Positions 16,510 through 25,064 of a stretch of DNA of 64,000 nucleotides are shown one piece after another. The notes under the pieces were generated by a model. That model ran no database searches. It was given only the letters and a program-made list of their open reading frames with translations, and was not told where the DNA came from. How positions within the stretch are numbered: position 1 is the first letter of the stretch; every line of letters starts with the position of its first letter. The position numbers and the translations under genes are program-made. The DNA is taken from positions 155,027 through 219,026 of the forward strand of contig NZ_RZHF01000006.1 in the NCBI RefSeq assembly GCF_003990185.1. Direction: 5' to 3'. Source of the stretch: Vreelandella nanhaiensis. Its GTDB lineage: Bacteria > Pseudomonadota > Gammaproteobacteria > Pseudomonadales > Halomonadaceae.

Positions 16510-17676
16510 ATGCTTAGAATCGACGTTGCCGAGCGCCCCAACTGGAAAACCCTGGCTCACGAGCTAGGGTTTCATTTTCATACCATTGAAGGCGAGCCTT
16601 ACTGGAAGGAAAGCGCTTACTATCAGTTTACGCTTGATCAGATTGAACGGGATATCGAGGCGCCCACCGAAGAGCTTCATGAAATGTGCATGGAGCTTGT
16701 TGACCGGGTCTGCCACTCCAATGCGCTGATGCAACGCCTCGCGCTTCCTGAATTCATGTGGGACAGCATTCATGACTCGTGGGTGTCCGGCCAGCCACAC
16801 CTTTACGGGCGCATGGACTTTGCCTATTCAGGCCAGGGTCATGCCAAGCTGCTTGAGCTGAACTACGATACGCCTACCTCGCTTTACGAAGCGGGCTTCT
16901 TTCAGTGGGTATGGCTTGAGCAGGCAATTCAACAAGGCATCATCCCGCGCCATGCCGACCAATATAATTCCATTCAAGAGCGCCTGATCAACGCAATGGC
17001 GCATATCGACGACCGCCTGGATGGCGCCGCGCTCTATTTCTCCTGTATCAAGAATAACCAGGAGGAGCGGGCAACCGTCCACTATTTGCAGGATGTCGCC
17101 GTTCAGGCTGGTTTGAAAGCGCCGTTTATCTATATGGAAGATATCGGTTGTCGCGCGGACAGTGACTATTTTGTCGACCTGGATAATCAGCCGATCAAAG
17201 CGCTGTTTAAGCTCTACCCGTGGGAGGAGCTTGCCGACGATGGCTTTGGCGACAAGATCCCCATTCTTGGTACCCACTGGTTTGAGCCACCTTGGAAGGC
17301 GATCTTGTCCAACAAGGGTATTCTGCCGCTGCTCTGGGAGCACTTTAAAGACCACCCCAACCTGCTTCCGGCCTACTTTGAAGAGCGCAACCCCGCGCCG
17401 CTTACTCCAGGCTGGGTACGCAAGCCCTTCTTTTCGCGCGAAGGCAGTAATATCGAGCTGTTAACGCCGGATGGGCAGCACGAGGCGGTAGACGGCCCCT
17501 ATACCGATAGCCCTTGGATTCATCAGGCCTATCAGCCCATGCCTCGGTTTGGCCAGCACCATGCCCTGATTGGTAGCTGGGTGGTAGGTGATCGTGCATG
17601 CGGTATAGGCGTGCGCGAGGACGTAGGACGGATCACCAAGGACTCCTCCTGCTTTGTGCCTCACGCCATTGTTTAA
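16510..17676 (+). CDS. yjfC: glutathionylspermidine synthase-like ATP-grasp ligase (YjfC)
   Basis: A 388-residue protein matching the C-terminal ATP-grasp synthetase of glutathionylspermidine synthase: KLLELNYDTPTSLYEAGFFQW, KALFKLYPWEELADDGFG, and RKPFFSREGSNIELL with ATP-binding residues. It forms a C-N bond between a carboxylate and an amine at the cost of ATP. The N-terminal CHAP amidase found in full Gsp enzymes is absent, so the product cannot be hydrolysed by the same protein. It closes the operon 18 bases after the lipoprotein gene. The real substrate may be a protein tail, peptide or polyamine; none is proven here. Confidence 0.83.
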   Translation: MLRIDVAERPNWKTLAHELGFHFHTIEGEPYWKESAYYQFTLDQIERDIEAPTEELHEMCMELVDRVCHSNALMQRLALPEFMWDSIHDSWVSGQPHLYGRMDFAYSGQGHAKLLELNYDTPTSLYEAGFFQWVWLEQAIQQGIIPRHADQYNSIQERLINAMAHIDDRLDGAALYFSCIKNNQEERATVHYLQDVAVQAGLKAPFIYMEDIGCRADSDYFVDLDNQPIKALFKLYPWEELADDGFGDKIPILGTHWFEPPWKAILSNKGILPLLWEHFKDHPNLLPAYFEERNPAPLTPGWVRKPFFSREGSNIELLTPDGQHEAVDGPYTDSPWIHQAYQPMPRFGQHHALIGSWVVGDRACGIGVREDVGRITKDSSCFVPHAIV

Positions 17677-17700
17677 CGGTCAGGAAAACGCGGCAAGTAT

Positions 17701-18633
17701 TTATGCTGCGTCGGCATTTTCGGCGACAAACTGCCCCGGACGTTCAAACAGCTGCTGCATGAAAATGCCATGAGTGACATCTGGTTCATGGCCCGTTGTG
17801 AAGTGACGTGCACCTACCCAATGAAGAGGCGCCCCAAGCGACGTCTCCTCAGGTACGCCATTGGCGGTGAGCTGAAGCAGCACATCGTCGCTCTCGGTAG
17901 GGTGCCAGTGCGTTAATAGCTCAAAGGGTGTTTCTTGAGAGGTTCGCATCGCCAGGATGCCAGTACTGGGCTGCCCATAAAGCTCGATGATCTGGGCAAC
18001 GCCGTTAGCCAGCAACGCTTGATACGTTCGTTTATCCAGCGGGGTAGTCGTGACAGCGATAATATTGGCGGGTAACGATGGCAATCGCCCGGTCAGTTGG
18101 CCCCAGCGATCACTGCTGGTCACCACAATATCTCCCGCATTAAGCTCCCAAAGCGCATTGGCGTGATCAAACAGCGAACGCGTTTTAAAACCTGCTTCCT
18201 GGGGTAATAGCGCGCCTAGCATAAACCCAGATACGGTTTGCAGCGGCAGCCAACTTACCAGCGTACGGTTTGTCATTAGCGGCGAGTCAAATAGCGCCTT
18301 GAGTGCCGTAACTTCTTGGGCCAGCGTCTCGGCCCGGCGCCTATACGAGCGCTGCAACTGATGGTTAAAAGCCCCTGAAGAGACCGTATCGAACACGTTG
18401 AGGTGGCGAATGCAGGCCGCCTCACTCAACGCATTGGCCCACTCCTCCAACGTAATTGACTCATCAGTCAGAAGTGCGCCGTCGGTTAAACCGAAAAAAT
18501 GCTGAACAGCTTGTCTAAGGCCGCTACGCTCGGGTGTACCTGCCGAGGGCAGCATATCGGTATGGGCGGGACAATGGTGCGATGCGATATCACGTAGCAC
18601 ATTTAACAACGTAGTGGGGGTAAGAGATAACAT
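17701..18633 (-). CDS. AMP-dependent ligase-like protein, eroded ATP loop
   Basis: A 310-residue protein aligned by eye with the N-terminal domain of adenylate-forming enzymes: VSWLPLQTVSGFMLGALLP, then AVTTTPLDKRTYQALL, then IIELYGQPSTGILAMR, which corresponds to the ELYGSTETGG motif. Where the ATP loop (TSGSTGxPK) should be, it reads FDTVSSGAFNHQL, so ATP binding is doubtful. The C-terminal domain with the catalytic lysine is also missing. It could be a regulatory or degenerate relative. GAGGAAG precedes the ATG. An AT-rich stretch lies upstream, unlike the surrounding DNA. Confidence 0.5.
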   Translation of the reverse strand: MLSLTPTTLLNVLRDIASHHCPAHTDMLPSAGTPERSGLRQAVQHFFGLTDGALLTDESITLEEWANALSEAACIRHLNVFDTVSSGAFNHQLQRSYRRRAETLAQEVTALKALFDSPLMTNRTLVSWLPLQTVSGFMLGALLPQEAGFKTRSLFDHANALWELNAGDIVVTSSDRWGQLTGRLPSLPANIIAVTTTPLDKRTYQALLANGVAQIIELYGQPSTGILAMRTSQETPFELLTHWHPTESDDVLLQLTANGVPEETSLGAPLHWVGARHFTTGHEPDVTHGIFMQQLFERPGQFVAENADAA

Positions 18634-18894
18634 GCTGCTTCCTCAGCAAAAGATCGTCAGTTCCGTTGACGCTGAGGTTACGTTTATGTACTAGTTTTGT
18701 CAAAAAAAACATCGGCACTTACCGCCAAGCAATAATAATTATTTCAATTTAATTTCAATTAGTTATGAAAAAAAGAACCAATTTCTAGAAACCTCCCAAC
18801 AATTAATAAATATTAAAATTCATTTTTTATAAATATTTGTATAAAAACTGACATATATTTGGGATACAGCGTTAATACAAAAAACAGGCAGCGC

Positions 18895-20100
18895 TTATGA
18901 TGTTAGCCATAAACAGTTGATAACGTCGCCCTGGGCCACCTCATGGTAAGGGGGAATCACCGCTAACGCATCAGCCTTGATACACGATGAGAGCACACCG
19001 GAATTCTGGTCGGCAAAGGCGCTGGCTGTAACACCAGTTGGGGTAAAGCGAAGTGCCACGCGCATATAGTGCTGGCGCGGCCCGGTCGAGGTTGCAAACT
19101 CGGCCGTTGCCGCAAGCGCGGGTAGTGCCGCAAGCGTAGGACACCTCAAAAGGGCCCCCATCAGCGGGCGCAAAAAAAGCCACGCGCCGACAAACCCCGA
19201 GACGGGGTTACCCGGCAGACCGACAAAGCGTGCCTGGCTGCCATCAGCGCGAGGCAGACGGCCCAGCGCCAGAGGTTTGCCCGGACGAATCGCAAGCTTC
19301 CACATATCCAGTTGCCCAATTGCTTCCAAAGCCGCTTTGACATGGTCCTCTTCACCAACGCTTACCCCGCCGGTGCTCACTACCACATCGGCTTCGGCGG
19401 CCGCCTGGGTCAACAGTGCTAGCGTCTGGGCGAAGTCATCCGGCACGCTGATGACGCGAACCACCTCAGCGCCAAAATTCTCCAGCTGGCGCTTGAGCAT
19501 CGGACGGTTGGAATTGTACAGCTGGCCCGGTTTTAACGGGGTGCCCGGCTCAACAATCTCGTCGCCCGTGGAAAGCAGCGCCACACGTGGCCGACGCCGC
19601 ACACTGACATGCGTTATGCCCTGCCCCGCCAGATGGCCAAGCGCTGCAGCTTCCAAACGCTCGCCGGCCACCAGCAGCCGGTCCCCCTGACGGACATCGC
19701 GCCCCTTGCGCCGGACATTGTCGCCTTCGGGAATATCAGCGGGTATCAGCGCGCGCTCACCATCAGTATCGACACGCTCCTGCATCACCACGCAGTCGGC
19801 TCCGGGTGGAATCTCGCCACCCGTAAATATTCGCGCGCAGGTACCGCTTTCAAGCGGCTGGACCGAGTTGCCTGCGGCAATACGCTGGCTCACTGGCAAC
19901 CACTTCCCGGCATCAGCGGCGCAAAGCGCATAGCCATCCATGGCGCTGTTATCAAATGGCGGCACATTGCATGTCGCCAGCACGTCTTCGGCCAGCACAC
20001 GCCCTGCAGCTTCATTCAGCGTTGCTCGCTCGCTCTCTAGCGGTTTGACGCCCTCTAGTAGCGCGTCAAGCGCTGTTTCAATGGGTTGTAGATCAGCCAT
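18895..20100 (-). CDS. moeA: molybdopterin molybdenumtransferase MoeA (copy 1)
   Basis: A 401-residue MoeA. Visible family blocks are NVPPFDNSAMDGYAL, GEIPPGADCVVMQE, RPRVALLSTGDEIVEPGTPL, VVSTGGVSVGEEDHV and the LPGNPVSGFVGAWLF segment. It inserts molybdate into adenylylated molybdopterin in the cytoplasm. I start at ATG 20100 after GAGG, not at the 63-codon upstream extension, which lies inside moaB. It overlaps moaB by 8 bases. A diverged second MoeA is encoded at 21798-23045. Confidence 0.9.
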   Translation of the reverse strand: MADLQPIETALDALLEGVKPLESERATLNEAAGRVLAEDVLATCNVPPFDNSAMDGYALCAADAGKWLPVSQRIAAGNSVQPLESGTCARIFTGGEIPPGADCVVMQERVDTDGERALIPADIPEGDNVRRKGRDVRQGDRLLVAGERLEAAALGHLAGQGITHVSVRRRPRVALLSTGDEIVEPGTPLKPGQLYNSNRPMLKRQLENFGAEVVRVISVPDDFAQTLALLTQAAAEADVVVSTGGVSVGEEDHVKAALEAIGQLDMWKLAIRPGKPLALGRLPRADGSQARFVGLPGNPVSGFVGAWLFLRPLMGALLRCPTLAALPALAATAEFATSTGPRQHYMRVALRFTPTGVTASAFADQNSGVLSSCIKADALAVIPPYHEVAQGDVINCLWLTS

Positions 20101-20611
20101 GCTGACCTCGGCCAGGGATGACCAAATTGGCGAAGTTGCAGGGCTTGTGTCGGCTATCCAGCTGTTCGGCCAGGATACCGTCCCAACCGGTGCGGCAGGC
20201 CCCTTTCGAACCGGGCAGGCAGAACACCACCGTGGCGTTAGCAAGCCCGCCCAGGCAACGGCTCTGAATGGTAGAGCTGCCAATTTCATCGCCGCTCAGG
20301 CGGCGGAAGTGCTCGCCAAACCCTTCGATACGCTTGTCCAACAGCACCGAAATCGCTTCCGGCGTAGAATCGCGCCCGGTAAAGCCGGTGCCGCCGGTGG
20401 TGATGACGACCTGTACGGCCGGATCGGCAATCCACCCGGCCACGACCGCACGAATCTGGTAAACATCGTCGGGCACGATACGCTTTTCAGCCAGTACGTG
20501 GCCCGCCTTGGTCAGCCGCTCGACGAGGGCTTGGCCACTGCGGTCCGTCTCTTCCGTCCGGGTATCAGAAATAGTGAGTACCGCGATGTTCAAGGGCACC
20601 ATTGATTCCAT
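20093..20611 (-). CDS. moaB: molybdopterin adenylyltransferase-like MoaB
   Basis: A 172-residue protein of the MoaB/MogA fold. The MPT-binding signature VVITTGGTGFTGRDSTPEAI and the start NIAVLTISDTRTEETDRSGQ are both clear. It is believed to bind or adenylylate molybdopterin before MoeA acts. The start at 20611 follows AAGGG and lies four bases after the upstream DUF1244 gene stop. Its 3' end overlaps moeA, so both are co-expressed. Confidence 0.88.
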   Translation of the reverse strand: MESMVPLNIAVLTISDTRTEETDRSGQALVERLTKAGHVLAEKRIVPDDVYQIRAVVAGWIADPAVQVVITTGGTGFTGRDSTPEAISVLLDKRIEGFGEHFRRLSGDEIGSSTIQSRCLGGLANATVVFCLPGSKGACRTGWDGILAEQLDSRHKPCNFANLVIPGRGQHG

Positions 20612-20615
20612 GTCA

Positions 20616-20942
20616 TTACCCTTTGGCTTTTTTCTTGGCTTGGCGAGCTTCCAGCGCGGCCAGCTGCTCAGGCGTTGCTTTTCCCTGATAGTGCTCTTTC
20701 CACTCGCTGTAGGGCATGCCGTAAACGTACTCTCGGGCGGCCTCATAATCCAGCGACTTACCGCGCTCTTCCGCCGCGCTTACCATCCACTTTGACAGGC
20801 AGTTACGGCAAAAGTCCGCCAGGATCATCAGATCGATATTCTGCACGTCCTTGTTGTCGTCCAGGTGGCTCAGCAAGCGCCGAAAGGCGGCAGCCTCAAG
20901 CTCAGTGCGGGTAGCCTGATCAAACTCGTTAAAATCTGACAT
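20616..20942 (-). CDS. DUF1244 family protein
   Basis: A 108-residue helical protein of the DUF1244 family, recognisable by ILADFCRNCLSKW and the following EYVYGMPYSEWK. The two cysteines in CRNC could bind metal. Function is unknown. The ATG at 20942 follows AAAGGAA. It heads the operon DUF1244-moaB-moeA, but whether it has any part in cofactor synthesis is only suggested by position. Confidence 0.8.
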   Translation of the reverse strand: MSDFNEFDQATRTELEAAAFRRLLSHLDDNKDVQNIDLMILADFCRNCLSKWMVSAAEERGKSLDYEAAREYVYGMPYSEWKEHYQGKATPEQLAALEARQAKKKAKG

Positions 20943-21149
20943 TAGCGTTCCTTTCATTAAAAGTGACTGTAGTGCAGCATACCAAAAGACACCGCCTGCC
21001 GGCGCCGTCTACCTACATAGCGTAGCCAGTTGCATCGGCTGGTTAATGTCGGCCATGGCGTCCATCATCAATGATCTAACGCATAGACAAGTAAGGTACC
21101 TGGCCGCCATCATAGCGATAAGGGATCTACACTTAGAAGTGGAGAGGTT

Positions 21150-21161
21150 GATTGGCCAATC
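21150..21161. promoter_or_regulatory. 12-base palindrome upstream of mobA
   Basis: GATTGGCCAATC is a perfect palindrome 31 bases before the mobA start, in the 250-base region shared with the divergent DUF1244-moaB-moeA operon. Its position suits a regulator site controlling one or both molybdenum cofactor operons. It does not match the ModE operator that I know, so the binding protein is unknown. Confidence 0.3.
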
Positions 21162-21192
21162 TTGTTAATCCTCGTCCATTGTTACAGGAGAC

Positions 21193-21801
21193 ATGCCGAT
21201 GATCACGACCCAAGCGTTAACCGGCATGGTGCTTGCTGGCGGTGAAGGCCGCCGCATGGGCGGTCGCGATAAGGGCCTGGAGCCTTTTGCAGGACTACCC
21301 CTGTTTGCCCACACGGCGGCCAAACTGGAAGGGCAAGTGGCTGAACTGTTGATTAGCGCTAATCGTAATCTTGATGCCTACAGCATGTTTGGCCGTGTGA
21401 TCAGTGATGTGGAAGCGGGCTTTCAGGGTCCTTTAATGGGTATTTATAGCGGGCTGCAAGCGGCGAACACACCGTGGCTGCTAGTGGTTCCTTGTGATAC
21501 GCCACTTCTCCCAGACAACTTGGTTGCAAGGATGTGGGCAGGCATCCAAAACGCCGATATCGCAGTGGCTTTCGATGGTCAGCGCATTCATCCTACCGTA
21601 GCCTTGATACGCACGGCACTTGCCGATGATCTTCATGCGGCACTTAAAAGCGGTGAGCGCAAAATCCAGCGCTGGTACGAACGCCATTCACCCTGCCAAG
21701 TGGATATGTCCGATTGCCCTGATGCCTTTACCAACCTGAATACGCAAGAAGATAAGATCCGCCTGGAAGCGCAGCTCATGGCGCCCAAGGGGGCGCTGTG
21801 A
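21193..21801 (+). CDS. mobA: molybdenum cofactor guanylyltransferase MobA
   Basis: A 202-residue nucleotidyltransferase with the N-terminal GTP-binding signature GMVLAGGEGRRMGGRDKGL and the metal-binding VPCDTPLLP block. It attaches GMP to the molybdenum cofactor, giving MGD for DMSO-reductase-family enzymes. AGGAG stands close to the first ATG (21193); the second in-frame ATG at 21199 has more usual spacing and may be the true start. Its TGA overlaps the GTG of the next gene. Confidence 0.9.
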   Translation: MPMITTQALTGMVLAGGEGRRMGGRDKGLEPFAGLPLFAHTAAKLEGQVAELLISANRNLDAYSMFGRVISDVEAGFQGPLMGIYSGLQAANTPWLLVVPCDTPLLPDNLVARMWAGIQNADIAVAFDGQRIHPTVALIRTALADDLHAALKSGERKIQRWYERHSPCQVDMSDCPDAFTNLNTQEDKIRLEAQLMAPKGAL

Positions 21802-23045
21802 CGCTCTCCTGCTTTGAGCTTGGCGAACACATGCTAAGCGTGGAAGACGCTCGCCAGGCGTTATCCGCGCTGATTGAAAGGCCCTTGGCCAGTGAAGTTA
21901 TTGATTTAAGCCAAGCGCATGGCCGACGCTTGGCCCAGAACGTTGTAGCGCCAATTAATGTCCCCCAAAACACCAATGCCGCGATGGATGGCGTGGCGCT
22001 TGCCTGGCCTGATACGCCTCAGCACCAATGGTCGCTTATCGGCAACTCGCTCGCCGGACGTCCCTTTGATGCACACGTACCGCCTGGGGCCTGCGTGCGC
22101 ATCACCACCGGCGCCCCCCTACCGCCAGGTACCGATACGGTCATCATGCGCGAGCAGCTCACCGAGCATGCTCAGCATCTTTCAATCGACACACCTGAGG
22201 GGGTTAAGCGTGGCCAGAATGTGCGCAAGGCAGGGGAAGATATCGCCGCAGGCAGCCTGGCGCTGGCTAAGGGGAAACGTTTGGATGCCTCTGCCCTGGG
22301 TCTGCTCGCCTCACTAGGGGTGGCCAGCATCTCGGTCGTCAAGCAACCGACCGTCGCGCTGTTCTCCACGGGGGATGAAGTCACGGCCCCTGGCGAGCCC
22401 CTTGAAAGCGCCAGCATTTATGATGCCAATCGATTTACCCTGATGGGCTTATTAACCGAGCAGGGAGCGAAGTTTATCGACCTGGGCATTCTTCCGGATA
22501 ATCCACAGGCCATAGAAGCGGCGCTCTCAGAGGCCGCCCAAGTGAGTGACCTGGTATTGACCAGTGGCGGCGTATCGGCAGGCCAGGCTGACTTTACCCG
22601 TGTGGCGCTTGAACAGTTGGGCCAGCTGGCTTTCTGGCGGGTAGCGTTACGCCCAGGACGCCCCTTGGCCTGCGGCTGGCTGGGCGAAACGCGCACTCCC
22701 TTTATGGGCTTGCCCGGTAATCCGGTGGCCGTCATGGTAACCTTTTACCAGTTTGTAGTACCGTTATTACGCCACCTGCAGGCATTGGCGATTACCCCGC
22801 CACCCAGGCTATACGCTGTCGCTGATGAAGCACTTAAGAGCCGCTACCAGCGCACCGACTTTTTGCGCGGCATTTATCATAGCGATGCACAGGGTGTACT
22901 CCACGTACGTACGACCGGTGCTCAGGGGTCAGGCATTTTAAGTTCGATGGTCGCGGCTAACTGTCTGATCGAACTACCCGAGGATCAGAATGGTGCACAA
23001 GCTGGCGAGATAGTCTGCATTCAACCACTTTTGAGATGGCAATGA
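21798..23045 (+). CDS. MoeA-family protein (copy 2)
   Basis: A 415-residue MoeA homologue: [66 protein letters not shown] and [16 protein letters not shown]. The first block reads [11 protein letters not shown] where MoeA normally has FDNSAMDGYAL, a change near the active site also in contrast with copy 1. It starts with GTG overlapping mobA by 4 bases and ends overlapping moaA (ATGA). Copy 2 may serve a different metal (tungsten) or a different step from copy 1. Confidence 0.85.
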   Translation: MTLSCFELGEHMLSVEDARQALSALIERPLASEVIDLSQAHGRRLAQNVVAPINVPQNTNAAMDGVALAWPDTPQHQWSLIGNSLAGRPFDAHVPPGACVRITTGAPLPPGTDTVIMREQLTEHAQHLSIDTPEGVKRGQNVRKAGEDIAAGSLALAKGKRLDASALGLLASLGVASISVVKQPTVALFSTGDEVTAPGEPLESASIYDANRFTLMGLLTEQGAKFIDLGILPDNPQAIEAALSEAAQVSDLVLTSGGVSAGQADFTRVALEQLGQLAFWRVALRPGRPLACGWLGETRTPFMGLPGNPVAVMVTFYQFVVPLLRHLQALAITPPPRLYAVADEALKSRYQRTDFLRGIYHSDAQGVLHVRTTGAQGSGILSSMVAANCLIELPEDQNGAQAGEIVCIQPLLRWQ

Positions 23046-24034
23046 CCGAGCAACTGATAGATGACTTTGGTCGCCGTGTTAGCTACGTCCGCATCTCGGT
23101 GACCGACCGCTGTGATTTTCGCTGCGTGTACTGCATGAGCGAAGAGATGACCTTTCTTCCCCGTGCGCAGGTGCTCACGCTTGAAGAGATCAGCCAGATT
23201 GCCCGCGCGTTTACCGAGCTGGGCGTTGAAAAAATCCGCCTGACCGGTGGCGAGCCTCTGGTGCGCCGCGGCATAGAACAGCTGGTCGAGGAGATTGGCG
23301 CGCTGCCAGGGCTTGATGATTTCACCATGACCACCAATGGGGCAAACCTTCGCAAGCACGCTCAAAGGCTCTACAAAGGTGGACTGCGCCGGCTCAATAT
23401 CAGCCTGGATTCTCTTGATCCCGAACGTTTCAGGCAACTTACGCGGACTGGAGACCTGGCCAAGGTAATTGATGGTATTCACGCAGCCCAGGAAGCCGGT
23501 TTCAAACGTATCAAGCTTAACGCGGTCATTTTAAAAGGCCGTAATGACGATGAAGTGCTGGACCTGGTCGATTTTGCGCGTAACGAAGGCCTGGATATCA
23601 GCTTTATCGAAGAGATGCCGCTTGGCGATGTGTCTGACCACTCCAGGGCTGAGACATTTTACTCAAGCGATGACGTGCAGGCGTTGATCGAAAAGCGCTA
23701 CGCGCTAACAGCCACGAAGGAAACCACGCCAGGCCCATCACGCTATTTTAAAATGGCTGATAGTGACAGCCGGGTAGGCTTTATATCTCCCCATAGCCAC
23801 AACTTTTGCGATACCTGCAATCGCGTGCGCGTTACCGTAGAAGGTCGTTTGCTGCTCTGCCTGGGCAACGAGCACTCGGTGGATCTGCGTGCCGTGCTGC
23901 GCCGTTACCCCAGTGATATGCAGCGACTCAAGCAAGCCATCGTCAATGCGCTACCGCTCAAGCCCGAGCGGCATCATTTCACTACTGACGGTGATATTCA
24001 GGTAGTACGTTTTATGAACATGACAGGGGGTTAG
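23042..24034 (+). CDS. moaA: GTP 3',8-cyclase MoaA
   Basis: A 330-residue radical-SAM enzyme. The N-terminal cluster motif is CDFRCVYC (C24, C28, C31), with the SAM-binding TGGEPL block. The C-terminal cluster uses C256, C259 and C273 in [11 protein letters not shown] and LLLC. It converts GTP to the first molybdopterin precursor with MoaC, which is not in this window. I use ATG 23042, which overlaps the moeA stop; an ATG six bases earlier is possible. Confidence 0.92.
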   Translation: MTEQLIDDFGRRVSYVRISVTDRCDFRCVYCMSEEMTFLPRAQVLTLEEISQIARAFTELGVEKIRLTGGEPLVRRGIEQLVEEIGALPGLDDFTMTTNGANLRKHAQRLYKGGLRRLNISLDSLDPERFRQLTRTGDLAKVIDGIHAAQEAGFKRIKLNAVILKGRNDDEVLDLVDFARNEGLDISFIEEMPLGDVSDHSRAETFYSSDDVQALIEKRYALTATKETTPGPSRYFKMADSDSRVGFISPHSHNFCDTCNRVRVTVEGRLLLCLGNEHSVDLRAVLRRYPSDMQRLKQAIVNALPLKPERHHFTTDGDIQVVRFMNMTGG

Positions 24035-24036
24035 GC

Positions 24037-25059
24037 GTGCAAGCCTTGGCAAAAGTGCCAGTTCATATCATTACCGGCTTTCTGGGTAGCGGTAAAACCA
24101 CGCTTATTCATAGCCTGATCAAGCAGAAGCCGGTGGATGAAAAATGGGCCGTGCTGGTCAACGAGTTTGGTCAGATCGGTATTGACCAGGCCATGTTCGA
24201 TCAGCGTGACGATGTCGTGGTCAAGGGCCTGCCCGGCGGCTGCCTGTGTTGTCAGCTTGCGTTTGTGCTGCAGGCAGCGCTTGTGAACCTGCTTGCGCGA
24301 AGCAAGCCTGACCGCGTAATTATCGAACCCTCAGGCTTGGGACATCCGGCGGGCCTTCTCGATCTTTTACGCGGTGAGGCCTTTCATGAGGTGGTCGAGG
24401 TCCGTGATATTATTGCCACGCTGGACCCACGCCGCCTTGACGATGAGCGCGCACGGACCCATGAAACGTTTCAAGATCAGCTAGCCATTGCAGATGCTGT
24501 TGCGCTAACCATGCTTGATCAATCAACACCCGAGCAGCAGCAGGCGGCCCAGCAGTTTGCCCAAACGCTATGGCCACCACGCAAATGGATCGAGCCGGTG
24601 ACTAACGGCGAGCTGGCCCTTGAACGCCTGACGGCCAGCGGCCATAGCCACGCCCGTGATCTGAACATGCCCAAAGCCCACCAGGCCCTGAGCACACTTC
24701 CCAGCATTGAAGGCAGCTTTTTCGATCTCCCACCGGCAAAAGGTACCCCACAAGAGGAAACCGGCACCTCGCTTGGCTACGTAAGTCTGGGGCTGCGCTG
24801 GCATCCTGAGGAGCGCTTTGACCTGGATAGTCTGGCGCATTATCTGGGTGGGCTTCCTGGCGATGCGCGTATTAAAGGTGTCTTTCATACCTCCAGTGGC
24901 TGGCAACGACTTAACCGTGCCGATGGGGCACTGGATATCGAAAGCAGCGCCTGGCGCCAGGATTCCCGCCTGGAAGTCATTATCCCAAACACACTGGCTG
25001 CTAACATGCCGGATACATCTACGCTGGCCGAACAGCTGGGGCATGCAGCGCTGCTGTAG
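24037..25059 (+). CDS. COG0523 (CobW/YjiA-type) GTPase metallochaperone
   Basis: A 340-residue G3E GTPase with a Walker A loop GFLGSGKTT (residues 14-22), the metal-binding GCLCC (C69, C71, C72) and a C-terminal CobW-like domain. These proteins use GTP to load zinc, cobalt or other metals into client proteins. It starts with GTG two bases after moaA, after a GGGGG sequence, so it belongs to the molybdenum cofactor operon. A link to metal delivery for cofactor enzymes is inference; zinc homeostasis is the common alternative. Confidence 0.82.
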   Translation: MQALAKVPVHIITGFLGSGKTTLIHSLIKQKPVDEKWAVLVNEFGQIGIDQAMFDQRDDVVVKGLPGGCLCCQLAFVLQAALVNLLARSKPDRVIIEPSGLGHPAGLLDLLRGEAFHEVVEVRDIIATLDPRRLDDERARTHETFQDQLAIADAVALTMLDQSTPEQQQAAQQFAQTLWPPRKWIEPVTNGELALERLTASGHSHARDLNMPKAHQALSTLPSIEGSFFDLPPAKGTPQEETGTSLGYVSLGLRWHPEERFDLDSLAHYLGGLPGDARIKGVFHTSSGWQRLNRADGALDIESSAWRQDSRLEVIIPNTLAANMPDTSTLAEQLGHAALL

Positions 25060-25064
25060 CGCCG

